Assembly: GCF_047495555.1 (NCBI RefSeq)
Contig: NZ_CP166866.1
Span: forward strand, 2,166,001 to 2,230,000
DNA length: 64,000 nt
Direction of reading: 5' to 3'
Source: Methanobacterium_D sp040373355
GTDB taxonomy: Archaea; Methanobacteriota; Methanobacteria; Methanobacteriales; Methanobacteriaceae
Part shown: positions 49,912-58,249 of the stretch, piece by piece
Layout: every line of letters starts with the position of its first letter
Numbering within the stretch: position 1 is the first letter of the stretch
Made by a program: the position numbers and the translations under genes
The notes under the pieces: generated by a model
Told to the model about the DNA's origin: nothing
The model's input: the letters and a program-made list of their open reading frames with translations, nothing else
The model's database searches: none

Positions 49912-51687
49912 TTACATTCCCCAATGAGGGTCTTCCTTTCTTTTTATGTCCACTATTTCACTTAGAGTTTCAAACTCATCTTCAGTGAGTTTGTTTTTAA
50001 GTTCAGTTTCAAGAATTCTATAGTGGTTTTCAGGTATATCCACATAAAGAACGTCGCCTTCGTCGAAATTCTTACCAAAAATTCCGTCTTTTATACTCAT
50101 GGCAACTTTCTTACCTCTCGATGTGGATTTTAAGTTTTCGCCTTTATCCTGCATCCCTTCAACTTTACCAACCTTTGACCCATCTCCTCTTATTAGGCCG
50201 TAATCTTGTTTTATTGTTCCACTTAAAACTTCAATACCTGCTATTGCTGGTTTACTATTTCTAAAGACTAGTTTAGGGATTATTCTTATTTTTGCAGGTT
50301 TTATTATAGCATCAAGATAAGCTTTTTTCTTTTTCTCTTCTAAATCATCTATCCATTCCTGATAATCTTCAGTTAGTTGATAAATAACATTTGCAGAGAA
50401 AAGTTTAATTTCCGATGCCTTTATCTCTTCAGCAGCAGAAGGTAAAACCTTCACGTTAAATGCAACTATAACCCCATAAATAGGGTCTTCTTTTTTAACA
50501 ATTGCTGCATCAACAACATCTCTTCTGGAAACATCTCCTATGTTTGCTGCTCTTATAGGGACATCCATATCCCTGAGTAGATTAACAAGGGCTTCAAGGG
50601 ATCCAAGTGTATCTGCCTTGACCACAATTCCCAGTTCGTCAGTATCTATTTTTATATCTTCAATTTCTTTTAAAATTTCTTCTTTTACTTTGTCAAGATT
50701 TCCACGTGCAACACGAAGTGGAGACCCTGAAACAGCATTTTCAATATTTGGAGCCACTATCTTAATCCCAGCAGCAGCAACAACTTCATCAACTTTCTGG
50801 AACCTCTTTTTGGACTCTCTGATTTCTTCAAGAGGTCTCGGCTTTAAAAGTGAGCGTATGTTGGTAGTTATGACATCATCCATTGTCATAATAGCAATAG
50901 TATCATCTTTTTTGAGTATTCCATCATAAATAACTGCATCAATGGTTACTCCAAGACCAACCTCTTCTTTTACCTCAAGAATAGTTCCTTTTGCTGGAGC
51001 GTCTTCTTCTATTTTCAACTGTTCCGATAGATATTGTTTAGCAAGTCCCATGAGCATTGCTAAAAGTTCAGGTAATCCCTCACCTGTTTTTGCACTTATT
51101 GGGACAATACTTATTTGCCTTGCAAAATCACTAATTCGGTCAAATCTCTCAGATTCAAAACCTTCGTCATGGAGAATTCCAACAAGTTCATATAAACCTG
51201 TATCTACTTTCTCCTGAACATTTTGAGGTTGTTTAGAAAAAGTTTGAAGGAATGGTACACCTTCAGTTGGCTGCCATCCAAATATTTTATCTACCTTATT
51301 TGCTGCAACTATAAAAGGAGTTTTGTACATTTTAAGGATGTTCAATGCCTCATAAGTCTGGGGCTTGAATCCTTCATTAATATCTACAATTAAAATTGCC
51401 AGATCAGCAAGTGCTCCACCTCTTTTACGAAGTGTTGTAAATGCTTCGTGACCTGGAGTATCTATAAAGAAAAGTCCGGGTAGGGTTTCTTTAATACCAA
51501 GTTTTTTAAGAAATTCGCCACCAATATTTTCTACGACTTCCATTGGAATTTCTGTTGCTCCAATATGCTGAGTTATTCCCCCAGCTTCTTTTTGAGCAAT
51601 TACACTACCCCTTATAAAATCTAGAAGGGTTGTTTTTCCATGGTCTACATGTCCCAGTACAGAAACTATTGGTGATCTAGTCTTCAA
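49912..51687 (-). CDS. infB: Translation initiation factor aIF5B (IF2 homologue)
   Basis: This 591-residue GTPase promotes subunit joining in initiation. G1 is GHVDHGKTT (12-20), G3 DTPGHEAF and G4 ANKVDK. The archaeal C-terminal domains II-IV follow without the bacterial N-terminal extension. The start is TTG, with GAGGTTAAAAA upstream; that Shine-Dalgarno element closes a strong hairpin in the leader, the same arrangement as at rps13. Confidence 0.97.
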   Translation of the reverse strand: MKTRSPIVSVLGHVDHGKTTLLDFIRGSVIAQKEAGGITQHIGATEIPMEVVENIGGEFLKKLGIKETLPGLFFIDTPGHEAFTTLRKRGGALADLAILIVDINEGFKPQTYEALNILKMYKTPFIVAANKVDKIFGWQPTEGVPFLQTFSKQPQNVQEKVDTGLYELVGILHDEGFESERFDRISDFARQISIVPISAKTGEGLPELLAMLMGLAKQYLSEQLKIEEDAPAKGTILEVKEEVGLGVTIDAVIYDGILKKDDTIAIMTMDDVITTNIRSLLKPRPLEEIRESKKRFQKVDEVVAAAGIKIVAPNIENAVSGSPLRVARGNLDKVKEEILKEIEDIKIDTDELGIVVKADTLGSLEALVNLLRDMDVPIRAANIGDVSRRDVVDAAIVKKEDPIYGVIVAFNVKVLPSAAEEIKASEIKLFSANVIYQLTEDYQEWIDDLEEKKKKAYLDAIIKPAKIRIIPKLVFRNSKPAIAGIEVLSGTIKQDYGLIRGDGSKVGKVEGMQDKGENLKSTSRGKKVAMSIKDGIFGKNFDEGDVLYVDIPENHYRILETELKNKLTEDEFETLSEIVDIKRKEDPHWGM

Positions 51688-51692
51688 TTTTT

Positions 51693-51741
51693 AACCTCAA
51701 AAAAATTTTAATTTTTTTGGTTCAAAAACCTAAAAGGTTTT
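51693..51741. repeat. Two hairpins in the infB leader
   Basis: The first hairpin (51693-51722) has an inner 8-9 bp stem of A7/T7 type and an outer AACC/GGTT pair; on the coding strand it ends in GAGGTT, the infB ribosome binding site. The second (51725-51741) pairs AAAACC with GGTTTT around TAAAA. The first has the same layout as the hairpins at 2376-2402 and 2427-2454 before rps13. Confidence 0.75.
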
Positions 51742-51770
51742 CTCAACTCTAAAAAGTAAGATGAAAGAAA

Positions 51771-52226
51771 TTATTGTTCGTATATTAAGCTTTCATCTGG
51801 TAATGTGTATTTACATATTTCAGAATCTTCAAAGAATAATGCAATCTCTCTTTTTGCAGAATCTGGAGAATCTGAAGCATGGATTATGTTTCTACCAGTA
51901 TCAAGAGCATAATCTCCCCTGATAGTTCCGAGATCTGCTTCTTTAGGGTTTGTAGCTCCAACCATCTTCCTTATTAAACTTATACACTCATCGCCTTCAA
52001 TTACCATAGCAAGAACAGGTGCTGATGTAATGTAGCTTACGAGGTCGTTAAAAAATGGTTTTTCTTTGTGTTCTCCGTAATGTTCCTTTGCAAGGTCTTC
52101 AGAGATTTCCATCATCTTTGCTGCGACTATTTTAAGTCCGCGTTCTTCAAATCTGGTCAATACTGTCCCCATTAGCCTTCTAAGTACAGCGTCAGGTTTC
52201 AGCATCACAAAACTTCTTTCACTCAT
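51771..52226 (-). CDS. ndk: Nucleoside diphosphate kinase
   Basis: This 151-residue enzyme transfers phosphate from ATP to other nucleoside diphosphates through a phospho-histidine. The active-site motif GRNIIHASDSPDSA carries the catalytic His near residue 117, and FVMLKPDAVLRRLMGTVL is the N-terminal nucleotide-binding part. Its ATG overlaps the rpl24e stop as ATGA. GTP supply for the neighbouring aIF5B and aIF2 fits this placement. Confidence 0.97.
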   Translation of the reverse strand: MSERSFVMLKPDAVLRRLMGTVLTRFEERGLKIVAAKMMEISEDLAKEHYGEHKEKPFFNDLVSYITSAPVLAMVIEGDECISLIRKMVGATNPKEADLGTIRGDYALDTGRNIIHASDSPDSAKREIALFFEDSEICKYTLPDESLIYEQ

Positions 52227-52384
52227 TGTTTAACCCACTTAATCTTTCTTGGAACTCTTCCTAGCTTTATTCTATTTTTTTCGCATTTGCTGCTACAGAA
52301 GAAGTATACAGTTCCGTCTTTTCTGACGTACATTTTACCTGTACCTTCCTGCATTTCTTCTCCGCAGAATGAACATGTTCTCAT
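52223..52384 (-). CDS. rpl24e: 50S ribosomal protein L24e
   Basis: This 53-residue protein is L24e (eL24), a large-subunit zinc protein. It reads MRTCSFCGEEMQEGTGKMY at the start, with Cys 4, 7, 30 and 34 forming the zinc site, followed by NRIKLGRVPRKIKWVK. It lies 17 nt after rps28e and overlaps ndk by 4 nt. The order rpl7ae-rps28e-rpl24e-ndk-infB is conserved in euryarchaea. Confidence 0.95.
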   Translation of the reverse strand: MRTCSFCGEEMQEGTGKMYVRKDGTVYFFCSSKCEKNRIKLGRVPRKIKWVKQ

Positions 52385-52401
52385 ATTAAATACCCTCCGA
52401 A

Positions 52402-52608
52402 TTATGGAGTACGGATTTCCTTAGCTTCTCTTATTGTATCAAGGAGCATTAAGATGTCGCCTTCCCTTATTGGCCCCATAATGTTTCTTGTTAATATTCT
52501 TCCCTTATCTCTGCCTTCAAGTATTCTACATTTTACCTGCATGACCTCTCCAGTCATACCAGTTCTTTTAAGAACTTCTATTACTTCAGCAGGAGTTGCT
52601 TCAGCCAT
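52402..52608 (-). CDS. rps28e: 30S ribosomal protein S28e
   Basis: This 68-residue OB-fold protein is S28e (eS28), near the mRNA exit of the small subunit. EVIEVLKRTGMTGEVMQVKC and RNIMGPIREGDILMLLDTIR match the family. GGTGATTATAT precedes the ATG. A hairpin occupies the 60-nt gap between it and rpl7ae. Confidence 0.95.
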   Translation of the reverse strand: MAEATPAEVIEVLKRTGMTGEVMQVKCRILEGRDKGRILTRNIMGPIREGDILMLLDTIREAKEIRTP

Positions 52609-52636
52609 ATATAATCACCCTGAATTATTAAAGTGA

Positions 52637-52654
52637 GAAAGGCAACCGCCTTTC
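52637..52654. repeat. Hairpin between rpl7ae and rps28e
   Basis: GAAAGGC and GCCTTTC form a perfect 7-bp stem around AACC in the 60-nt spacer. It could stabilise or mark a processing site in the rpl7ae-rps28e transcript. It is one more member of the short-hairpin class seen in gaps of this operon. Confidence 0.7.
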
Positions 52655-52668
52655 AATAAAAAAATTAA

Positions 52669-53040
52669 TTATTTTTTGAGTTCTTCGACTTTTTCAACTA
52701 CTTCGTTGACTAAATCTTCAGCTTCACCTGCGTCTATTATGACTGCAGATGCAGTACCAACATTTAAGCCTGCTGCTTCCCCTAATTCATCTTTAGTTGG
52801 GATGTAAACGTAAGGAGCACCTTTTTCTTCAGCGAGAACCGGTAAGTGAGCTGCTATTTCAGGTGGATCAATATCCCCTGCAATAAGTACTAATAAAGCA
52901 TTACCTCTTTCTATAGTTTTGGTTACTTCGTTAGTTCCTTTTCCTACTTTTCCTGTATCTCTTGCTATTTCTAAAGCTTCTGATGCTTTATCAGATATTT
53001 CCTGTGGTACGTCAAATTTTACATATATTGGGTTTGCCAT
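52669..53040 (-). CDS. rpl7ae: 50S ribosomal protein L7Ae (also box C/D, H/ACA and RNase P subunit)
   Basis: This 123-residue kink-turn-binding protein serves the ribosome, C/D and H/ACA guide RNPs and RNase P. MANPIYVKFDVPQEISDKAS and the loop VLIAGDIDPPEIAAHLPVLA are canonical. I chose the ATG at 53040, which has AGGAGGTAAATC upstream; a longer start at 53061 is unlikely. L7Ae recognises kink-turns, and the upstream leader region contains hairpins, so autoregulation is possible but not shown. Confidence 0.96.
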   Translation of the reverse strand: MANPIYVKFDVPQEISDKASEALEIARDTGKVGKGTNEVTKTIERGNALLVLIAGDIDPPEIAAHLPVLAEEKGAPYVYIPTKDELGEAAGLNVGTASAVIIDAGEAEDLVNEVVEKVEELKK

Positions 53041-53098
53041 GTGATTTACCTCCTTTTTCATCTGGTTTTTATACCATCCATCGGCATGATCTTACTAT

Positions 53099-53122
53099 CA
53101 ACTTTTGCATATATAAAAGTTG
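53099..53122 (-). promoter_or_regulatory. TATA-containing hairpin before rpl7ae
   Basis: CAACTTTT and AAAAGTTG form a perfect 8-bp inverted repeat around an 8-nt centre. On the minus strand the centre reads TTTATATATGC, a good TATA box that predicts transcription from about 53088 with a 48-nt leader. The dyad symmetry could be an operator for a repressor or just chance. Confidence 0.4.
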
Positions 53123-53148
53123 TTGCCTTGAAGGATTTAAAAACACTT

Positions 53149-53289
53149 AAAAATCTGTCAAAATTCAGAGAATTTTGACGCTGCAAAAACTACGTTTTTG
53201 CAAGCTTTGATTTTTTATGTCAACAAAATCCTTGATTTTGTGACCGAGGAAACATAATTTCCTCCGGCTTAAAATCTAACGATTTTAAG
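53149..53289. repeat. Array of five hairpins plus a closing stem upstream of rpl7ae
   Basis: In 141 nt there are perfect hairpins at 53157-53179 (10 bp, loop AGA), 53183-53201 (8 bp, loop TAC), 53223-53241 (8 bp, loop CTT), 53246-53264 (7 bp, 5-nt loop) and 53268-53289 (9 bp, loop TAAC). The first two are enclosed by a 7-bp stem, 53149-53155 with 53209-53215, giving the same three-way layout as before rps13. The 10-bp stem GTCAAAATTC/GAATTTTGAC is identical to that at 2570-2592. Confidence 0.9.
53151..53213 (-). repeat. Dispersed palindromic element, copy 2
   Basis: The reverse complement of this stretch aligns with 2533-2598 over its full length. The closing stem is AAAAATC/GATTTTT here and TTCGAAATC/GATTTCGAA in the other copy, so paired positions changed together. 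Relative to the downstream gene this copy has the opposite orientation to the rps13 copy, which favours a DNA repeat over a strand-specific RNA element. Confidence 0.8.
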
Positions 53290-53599
53290 ACACCATAAAA
53301 TGTGAGTCTAATTCTCTATTAACTTGCTCATAATAGGTAGTTTTGAGCGGTTAAATTCCAATTCTAAAACATTTTGGATAAAAACACTAAAAGAATTAGT
53401 ATAATATATGTATTAAATCATTGCTTATAAACTTTATCTTGATTTAAGAAAACGTGAAAAAATATCAAATTATATTATTTCCAGAAAAAATTCATTCAAT
53501 TTTGTTATAATTTAATTATAACCCTTTAAATTTAATTTAGAATATGCAGGATTTTGTAATATAAAACAAAAAAATAAAATAAAATAGTGAAAAAAGATA

Positions 53600-53803
53600 T
53601 TATAATCTTTTAACAGCTAATTCTACGTCTGATGCTTTAACAGTTTTTCTTCCAGCGTGTTTAGCGAGTTTAACAGCTTCTGCAGCTATTACTTCTCCCT
53701 GTTCTTCAAGAGCTTTTGCTAATGCATCTCTTGCGTCATCGCTGACTCTTTCAGCACCTGCGTTTTTTATTATTCTTCCAATTGGAGCAATTGGTAATTC
53801 CAT
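53600..53803 (-). CDS. Archaeal histone (HMf family), 67 residues
   Basis: This 67-residue histone has the same core as the other histone in this window: ELPIAPIGRIIKNAGAERVS and KHAGRKTVKASDVELAV. It ends KRL, the standard archaeal length. It differs at several positions on the dimer surface, so the two can form hetero-oligomers with different properties. GAGGTGAT lies 5 nt before the ATG and a strong TATA box is upstream. Confidence 0.97.
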   Translation of the reverse strand: MELPIAPIGRIIKNAGAERVSDDARDALAKALEEQGEVIAAEAVKLAKHAGRKTVKASDVELAVKRL

Positions 53804-53856
53804 ATTTAATCACCTCATTTTTGTATTTTTGTTATTATACTCTGTTGAATTAATCC

Positions 53857-53868
53857 TATATATATTTA
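53857..53868 (-). promoter_or_regulatory. TATA box of the 67-residue histone gene
   Basis: On the minus strand TAAATATATATA is a near-consensus archaeal TATA box. It predicts transcription from about 53838, giving a leader of about 35 nt that contains the GAGGTGAT ribosome binding site. Confidence 0.6.
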
Positions 53869-54043
53869 TCGTTTTTTAGGGTGATTATATGAAAAACCAT
53901 ATGATTTTTAGACACAGAAACTGGATCAAAATGATTTTTTTCAATCACATTCAAAATCATTTCATATTCACTCATGCAAAAATAAATAGAATAAGTAGAA
54001 AAGTTAGATTTCATTAAAAATAAATTTAAAATGAAATCAGTTA

Positions 54044-55237
54044 TTATTTGTTTAAAATGCTTGAAAGTTGGTCTATATCTGCATCTACTTCAACAGGCTC
54101 AATACATGCATTTATGGCAGTATTAGGGTCTTTTAATAAATGTCCTGTTACAATACATACAACTTGCTCATTCTTATCTACTTCACCATTTTCTACAAGC
54201 GTTATAAGGCCTGCAATTGATGCTGCAGAGGCAGGTTCTACCCCAATTCCTTCAGTTCTTGCAAGGAGTTTTTGAGCATTTAAAATCTCTTCGTCAGTTA
54301 CTGTTTCAGCACATCCAGAAGACTCATAAATTGCCGCAAGTGCTTTTTTAGCACTGACTGGTGCACCAATTCGTATTGCTGTAGCAACTGTTTCAGGATT
54401 TTCAAATGGAATTATGTCTTTTTTATTTTCCCTTATGGCTTGAACAATTGGTGCTGCTCCCTCTGCCTGAATTCCAGTCATCATAGGTAATTCTTCTATG
54501 AATCCTGCTTCATGGAATTCACTTACACCCTTCCATATTGCGGATATATTTCCTGCATTTCCAACAGGTAAAACAATCCTATCTGGCGATTTCCAACCTA
54601 AATCATCCACTATTTCAAACCCAATAGATTTTTGACCTTCTAACCTGAAAGGATTAACTGAATTTAGAAGATAAAGTTTTCCTTGAAGTGCAAGGGCAGT
54701 TATAGCTTCCAGTGCCTCATCAAAGTTACCTTTAACTGATAATACTTCAGCACCATGGAACATAGCCTGTGCAAGCTTTCCAAGCGCTACTTTTCCAGAT
54801 GGAAGAAGTACTACACATCTTAATCCTGCTCTTGCTGCGTAAGCTGCAAGTGAAGCGGATGTGTTCCCAGTTGAAGCGCATCCAACTGTATCTACCCCTA
54901 ATTCCATGGCTTTTGTTATTCCTACACTCATTCCCCTATCTTTAAAGCTTCCGGTTGGATTGGAACCTTCTACTTTAACATAAAGATCTACGCCGAGTTT
55001 TTCGCCCAATTTATCGCACTTGCAGAAGGGAGTTCCACCCTCTTCAAGAGAAACTATTTTTGAAGGATCTACAGGCATAAATTCTTTATATTTCCACATT
55101 GTTGATTTTCTGCAATCAAAGATATCTTTTGAAACTTCTGGTCTGCAAACAACTTCCAGAACGGAATCACACTGACTGCAAGTATATATTATCTCGTTTA
55201 CGTCGTATTCTGCGCCACATGTTATACATCTTATCAT
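54044..55237 (-). CDS. thrC: Threonine synthase
   Basis: This 397-residue PLP enzyme converts O-phosphohomoserine to threonine. An N-terminal zinc ribbon (CITCGAEYDVNEIIYTCSQC) is present, as in many archaeal forms. The PLP lysine is in NPTGSFKDRGMSVG and the phosphate loop is in LPVGNAGNISAIW. GGAGGACTTTT precedes the ATG. It is a single gene, with a histidine kinase upstream in the same direction. Confidence 0.94.
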   Translation of the reverse strand: MIRCITCGAEYDVNEIIYTCSQCDSVLEVVCRPEVSKDIFDCRKSTMWKYKEFMPVDPSKIVSLEEGGTPFCKCDKLGEKLGVDLYVKVEGSNPTGSFKDRGMSVGITKAMELGVDTVGCASTGNTSASLAAYAARAGLRCVVLLPSGKVALGKLAQAMFHGAEVLSVKGNFDEALEAITALALQGKLYLLNSVNPFRLEGQKSIGFEIVDDLGWKSPDRIVLPVGNAGNISAIWKGVSEFHEAGFIEELPMMTGIQAEGAAPIVQAIRENKKDIIPFENPETVATAIRIGAPVSAKKALAAIYESSGCAETVTDEEILNAQKLLARTEGIGVEPASAASIAGLITLVENGEVDKNEQVVCIVTGHLLKDPNTAINACIEPVEVDADIDQLSSILNK

Positions 55238-55423
55238 AAAAGTCCTCCAAAACGTTATACATTATGCCCATTACAGGCCGATTAAAGTAATAAAAAATAC
55301 ATTATTACACAATTCACATCACAATATTTGCACTACTAACTCTTAAATATTCTCCATAATACACACAGAAAAATTAAAAATTATAAAATAATACCAAAAA
55401 CTAACCAGTTAGCGAGTAATCAC

Positions 55424-57796
55424 TTATTTAAAAGGAATAGTAAAATAAAAAGTAGAACCAACACCAAATGAAGATTCAACCCATACTCGACCACCATGGC
55501 GCCCAATAATACGTTTAACGATTGCAAGTCCAATTCCTGCACCTTGATATTCTCCGATGGTGTGTAATCGTTTGAATACTTCAAAAATGCGGTCAGTGTA
55601 TTGTTCTTCTATTCCAATACCATTATCATTGACTGAAAAAATGTATTCATTTTCTTCTTTTTTAGCTGAGATATGAATTATGGGTTGTACTCCTTCTTTT
55701 CTAAATTTTAATGCGTTTCCAATGAGGTTCTGGAAGACTCTTGTAATCTGGCTTCTATCCCCAAAAATTTCAGGAAGCGCGTCATATGTTACTTCTGCCT
55801 TACAGTCTTCAATGGAATACTTTAAATTATCTAAAGCATCATCTAAAGCTTCTTCAGTATTAAACTTTCTAAATTCTTCCCCTTTTCCGACACGAGAATA
55901 ATCAAGCAAACCTTGAATTTGCTCTTTCATTCTCTTAGAACCACTGACCATAAAACTTAAAAATTCATCAGCATCCTTATCCAATTGGCCCCTATAACGT
56001 CTATTAATGAGCTGAGCGTAACTGGCAATAGTACGTAAAGGTTCTTGTAGGTCGTGGCTTGTGATATAAGCAAAACTTTCTAATTCTTCATTGGAGCGCC
56101 CTAATTCACTTATGGTTTCTTTTAATTGTTCTTCTGCTTTTCTACGTTCTGTGATATCACGGACTATGATAAGTATAGACTCAATTTCATTATTTTTATT
56201 ATATTCTGGCACTGAAATATTTTCAAGAGTTCTTAAACCATTAATAGTTGGAAATTCATATTCATAATGCTGTGATATGCCTGTTTTTAGTAAATTTTGA
56301 TGCTTTTCTGCCCATAGTTTAGCATATTCCATGGAAATTCCTGCTTCTTCATAAGTTTTACCAATGTAGTCTTCAGGAGATTTTCCAGTTATTTTAGTTA
56401 AGGTAGAATTAACATAAGTATATTTTAAATTTTTATCAAGTCTGATAATAAGGTCTGGAGAATTTTCTGCAAGTGTTCTAAATCTTTCTTTACTCTGTTG
56501 TAATTTTTCTGTTCTTTCTTGAACTTTTAATTCTAAATTATCACGTGCTTCTTTCAGAGCATTATTAGCTCTCTTATTCTCAGTAATATCACGGTTTATG
56601 GCCATTATACTAATAATATTGTTTTCATTGTCTTTTAGAGGTGAAATTGAAGTTATGATATTTAATTGTCTACCATTTTTATTTTTATGAATAACTTCCC
56701 CTTTCCAATAACCTTCACTAAGTGCATCAACCAACATCTTCTCCTGTGATGTTTCAAAGGAAATAGGAGGTAAAATATCTAATAAGGATTTATTTTCAAC
56801 TTCAGTGAATTTCCAGCCATATATGTCTTCTGCTGCCTTATTCCAACCGGTAATATTGAAATTCAAGTCAGTGAGAATAATAGCCTCTTTAACATTTTCT
56901 AAAAGGGTATTTACATTGGATTCTTTCCATTGAAAAAAACTTGAAAATGCTTCACCTGCAGAAACACGCATTATTCTTGCAGTTTTTAATGCAACCCGCG
57001 CAGCCATTAACAAATAAACTCCCCCGACCATTTGAGCAATACGTGCCATCCAATTTAAAGGCGTCCCAGTGTTAGTTAAAAATAGAATTCCTCCAATTCC
57101 CAAGGACATTGACAATAATCCAAGTGAATACCAGTAAAGTAGAAGAGATTTTGACTTAAAGTACTGTCTTAGAATCATCATACTTGCAATAAATAAAAAT
57201 ATTGAACTCATTGATACTAAGATTGACCTTATTGCAGTTCCACCAGTACCTGGAATAAAATATGGAGGTAAAACTTGCAAAAGACTAATTATAATTATAA
57301 AAATTACGATGATTAATACACCAAGATAAACATACAAAGCTGTTGAACTTCTTCCTGATTTATCTCTTCTTGGAATTCTATTTAAAATAAAGAAACCGCC
57401 AGTAAGGAATAATAGAGCAGAAATGAAGATTATGGTATTAAATGCAGTTAATGTTACATTAACAGAAGTTACAGTGATTAGTAAACCTGCACTAAGTGTT
57501 GCAATTCCAAAGGTAAGTGCACCTATCCCCAGCCAGAGTACAGCCCAAGTTCCAGTTCTTAAAAAGCCACGAAATCCAATAAAACCAATAATAAAAGAGG
57601 GAATACTGATGAAAATCACATTTAAAAATAGTAGCAAGTATGGAGGGTCGTAACGCGTATTAATATTTAAAAATAAAAATAAAGCATTTAAAATAAATAT
57701 AATTATAATTATCAATAATCCGAGAAGTTTGAAACGTTCCATGAAACCATAATTCTCTTCCTGAACACTTCGGGAGATTGGTTTATCTTTATTCAT
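55424..57796 (-). CDS. Membrane-bound PAS histidine kinase
   Basis: This 790-residue sensor kinase has an N-terminal membrane domain of about eight helices (residues 20-280), like MASE-type integral sensors. Two PAS domains follow: about 300-415 (VKEAIILTDLNFNITGWNKA) and 440-550 (RFRTLAENSPDLIIRLDKNL). HisKA has His581 in ITSHDLQEPLR and HATPase_c has DNGIGIEEQY and GAGIGLAIVK. No regulator gene adjoins it. The last 350 residues closely resemble the soluble kinase at 30.7 kb. Confidence 0.92.
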   Translation of the reverse strand: MNKDKPISRSVQEENYGFMERFKLLGLLIIIIIFILNALFLFLNINTRYDPPYLLLFLNVIFISIPSFIIGFIGFRGFLRTGTWAVLWLGIGALTFGIATLSAGLLITVTSVNVTLTAFNTIIFISALLFLTGGFFILNRIPRRDKSGRSSTALYVYLGVLIIVIFIIIISLLQVLPPYFIPGTGGTAIRSILVSMSSIFLFIASMMILRQYFKSKSLLLYWYSLGLLSMSLGIGGILFLTNTGTPLNWMARIAQMVGGVYLLMAARVALKTARIMRVSAGEAFSSFFQWKESNVNTLLENVKEAIILTDLNFNITGWNKAAEDIYGWKFTEVENKSLLDILPPISFETSQEKMLVDALSEGYWKGEVIHKNKNGRQLNIITSISPLKDNENNIISIMAINRDITENKRANNALKEARDNLELKVQERTEKLQQSKERFRTLAENSPDLIIRLDKNLKYTYVNSTLTKITGKSPEDYIGKTYEEAGISMEYAKLWAEKHQNLLKTGISQHYEYEFPTINGLRTLENISVPEYNKNNEIESILIIVRDITERRKAEEQLKETISELGRSNEELESFAYITSHDLQEPLRTIASYAQLINRRYRGQLDKDADEFLSFMVSGSKRMKEQIQGLLDYSRVGKGEEFRKFNTEEALDDALDNLKYSIEDCKAEVTYDALPEIFGDRSQITRVFQNLIGNALKFRKEGVQPIIHISAKKEENEYIFSVNDNGIGIEEQYTDRIFEVFKRLHTIGEYQGAGIGLAIVKRIIGRHGGRVWVESSFGVGSTFYFTIPFK

Positions 57797-58056
57797 ATGA
57801 TTAGACGCCTATACTTATGATTATAACTATTTACCCAAAATAACGATTCTTAGCAGACTATATTAATTACAGTATTGTTTATTTGAAATAATAATTTGTA
57901 TTATGTGAATTTTCATTATTATTTATATAATGTTTTTAATTTATGAAAAATAAATAAATTACTATTTAATTTTTATAAATGCTTAATTACTTTTTAAGTG
58001 CTCTTGCAATAATCCCATTAAAAGTAACAGAACTTATAGATTAACGGTGGAAAAAA

Positions 58057-58230
58057 ATGGAAGTAACAACAGCAATGGTACGTAGATGTAAAAACGTAAG
58101 CATATTAATTGATAAGAAAATGCGAGAACGCAGAATCGAACACGATAAATTCATAATAATGCTCGATGAAACACATCATTTAATTATTTCACCGTTTATT
58201 GTTTTTAGATTGTATTATAATAAAAATTAA
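58057..58230 (+). CDS. Small hypothetical protein (57 residues)
   Basis: A 57-codon frame begins MEVTTAMVRRCKNVSILIDK and is basic in its first half (KKMRERRIEHDK), with a hydrophobic end (LIISPFIVFRLYY). CGGTGG, a good ribosome binding site, lies 7 nt before the ATG. I do not recognise the family. It is convergent with spoIIM, 19 nt away. It may be a true small gene or the remains of a larger one. Confidence 0.45.
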   Translation: MEVTTAMVRRCKNVSILIDKKMRERRIEHDKFIIMLDETHHLIISPFIVFRLYYNKN

Positions 58231-58249
58231 GATTTATTTTTAATAATAG

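Larger units (their letters stand above)
53081..53599. other. Gene-free region between rpl7ae and the 67-residue histone
   Basis: This 519-nt region holds the upstream sequence of the rpl7ae operon. Starting nearest rpl7ae it contains a hairpin enclosing a TATA-like core (53099-53122), then the hairpin array (53149-53289), then 300 nt of plain AT-rich DNA reaching the histone terminator. The rpl7ae promoter could be the TATA within the hairpin or a farther one (ACATATATTATAC near 53398-53410). Confidence 0.7.
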
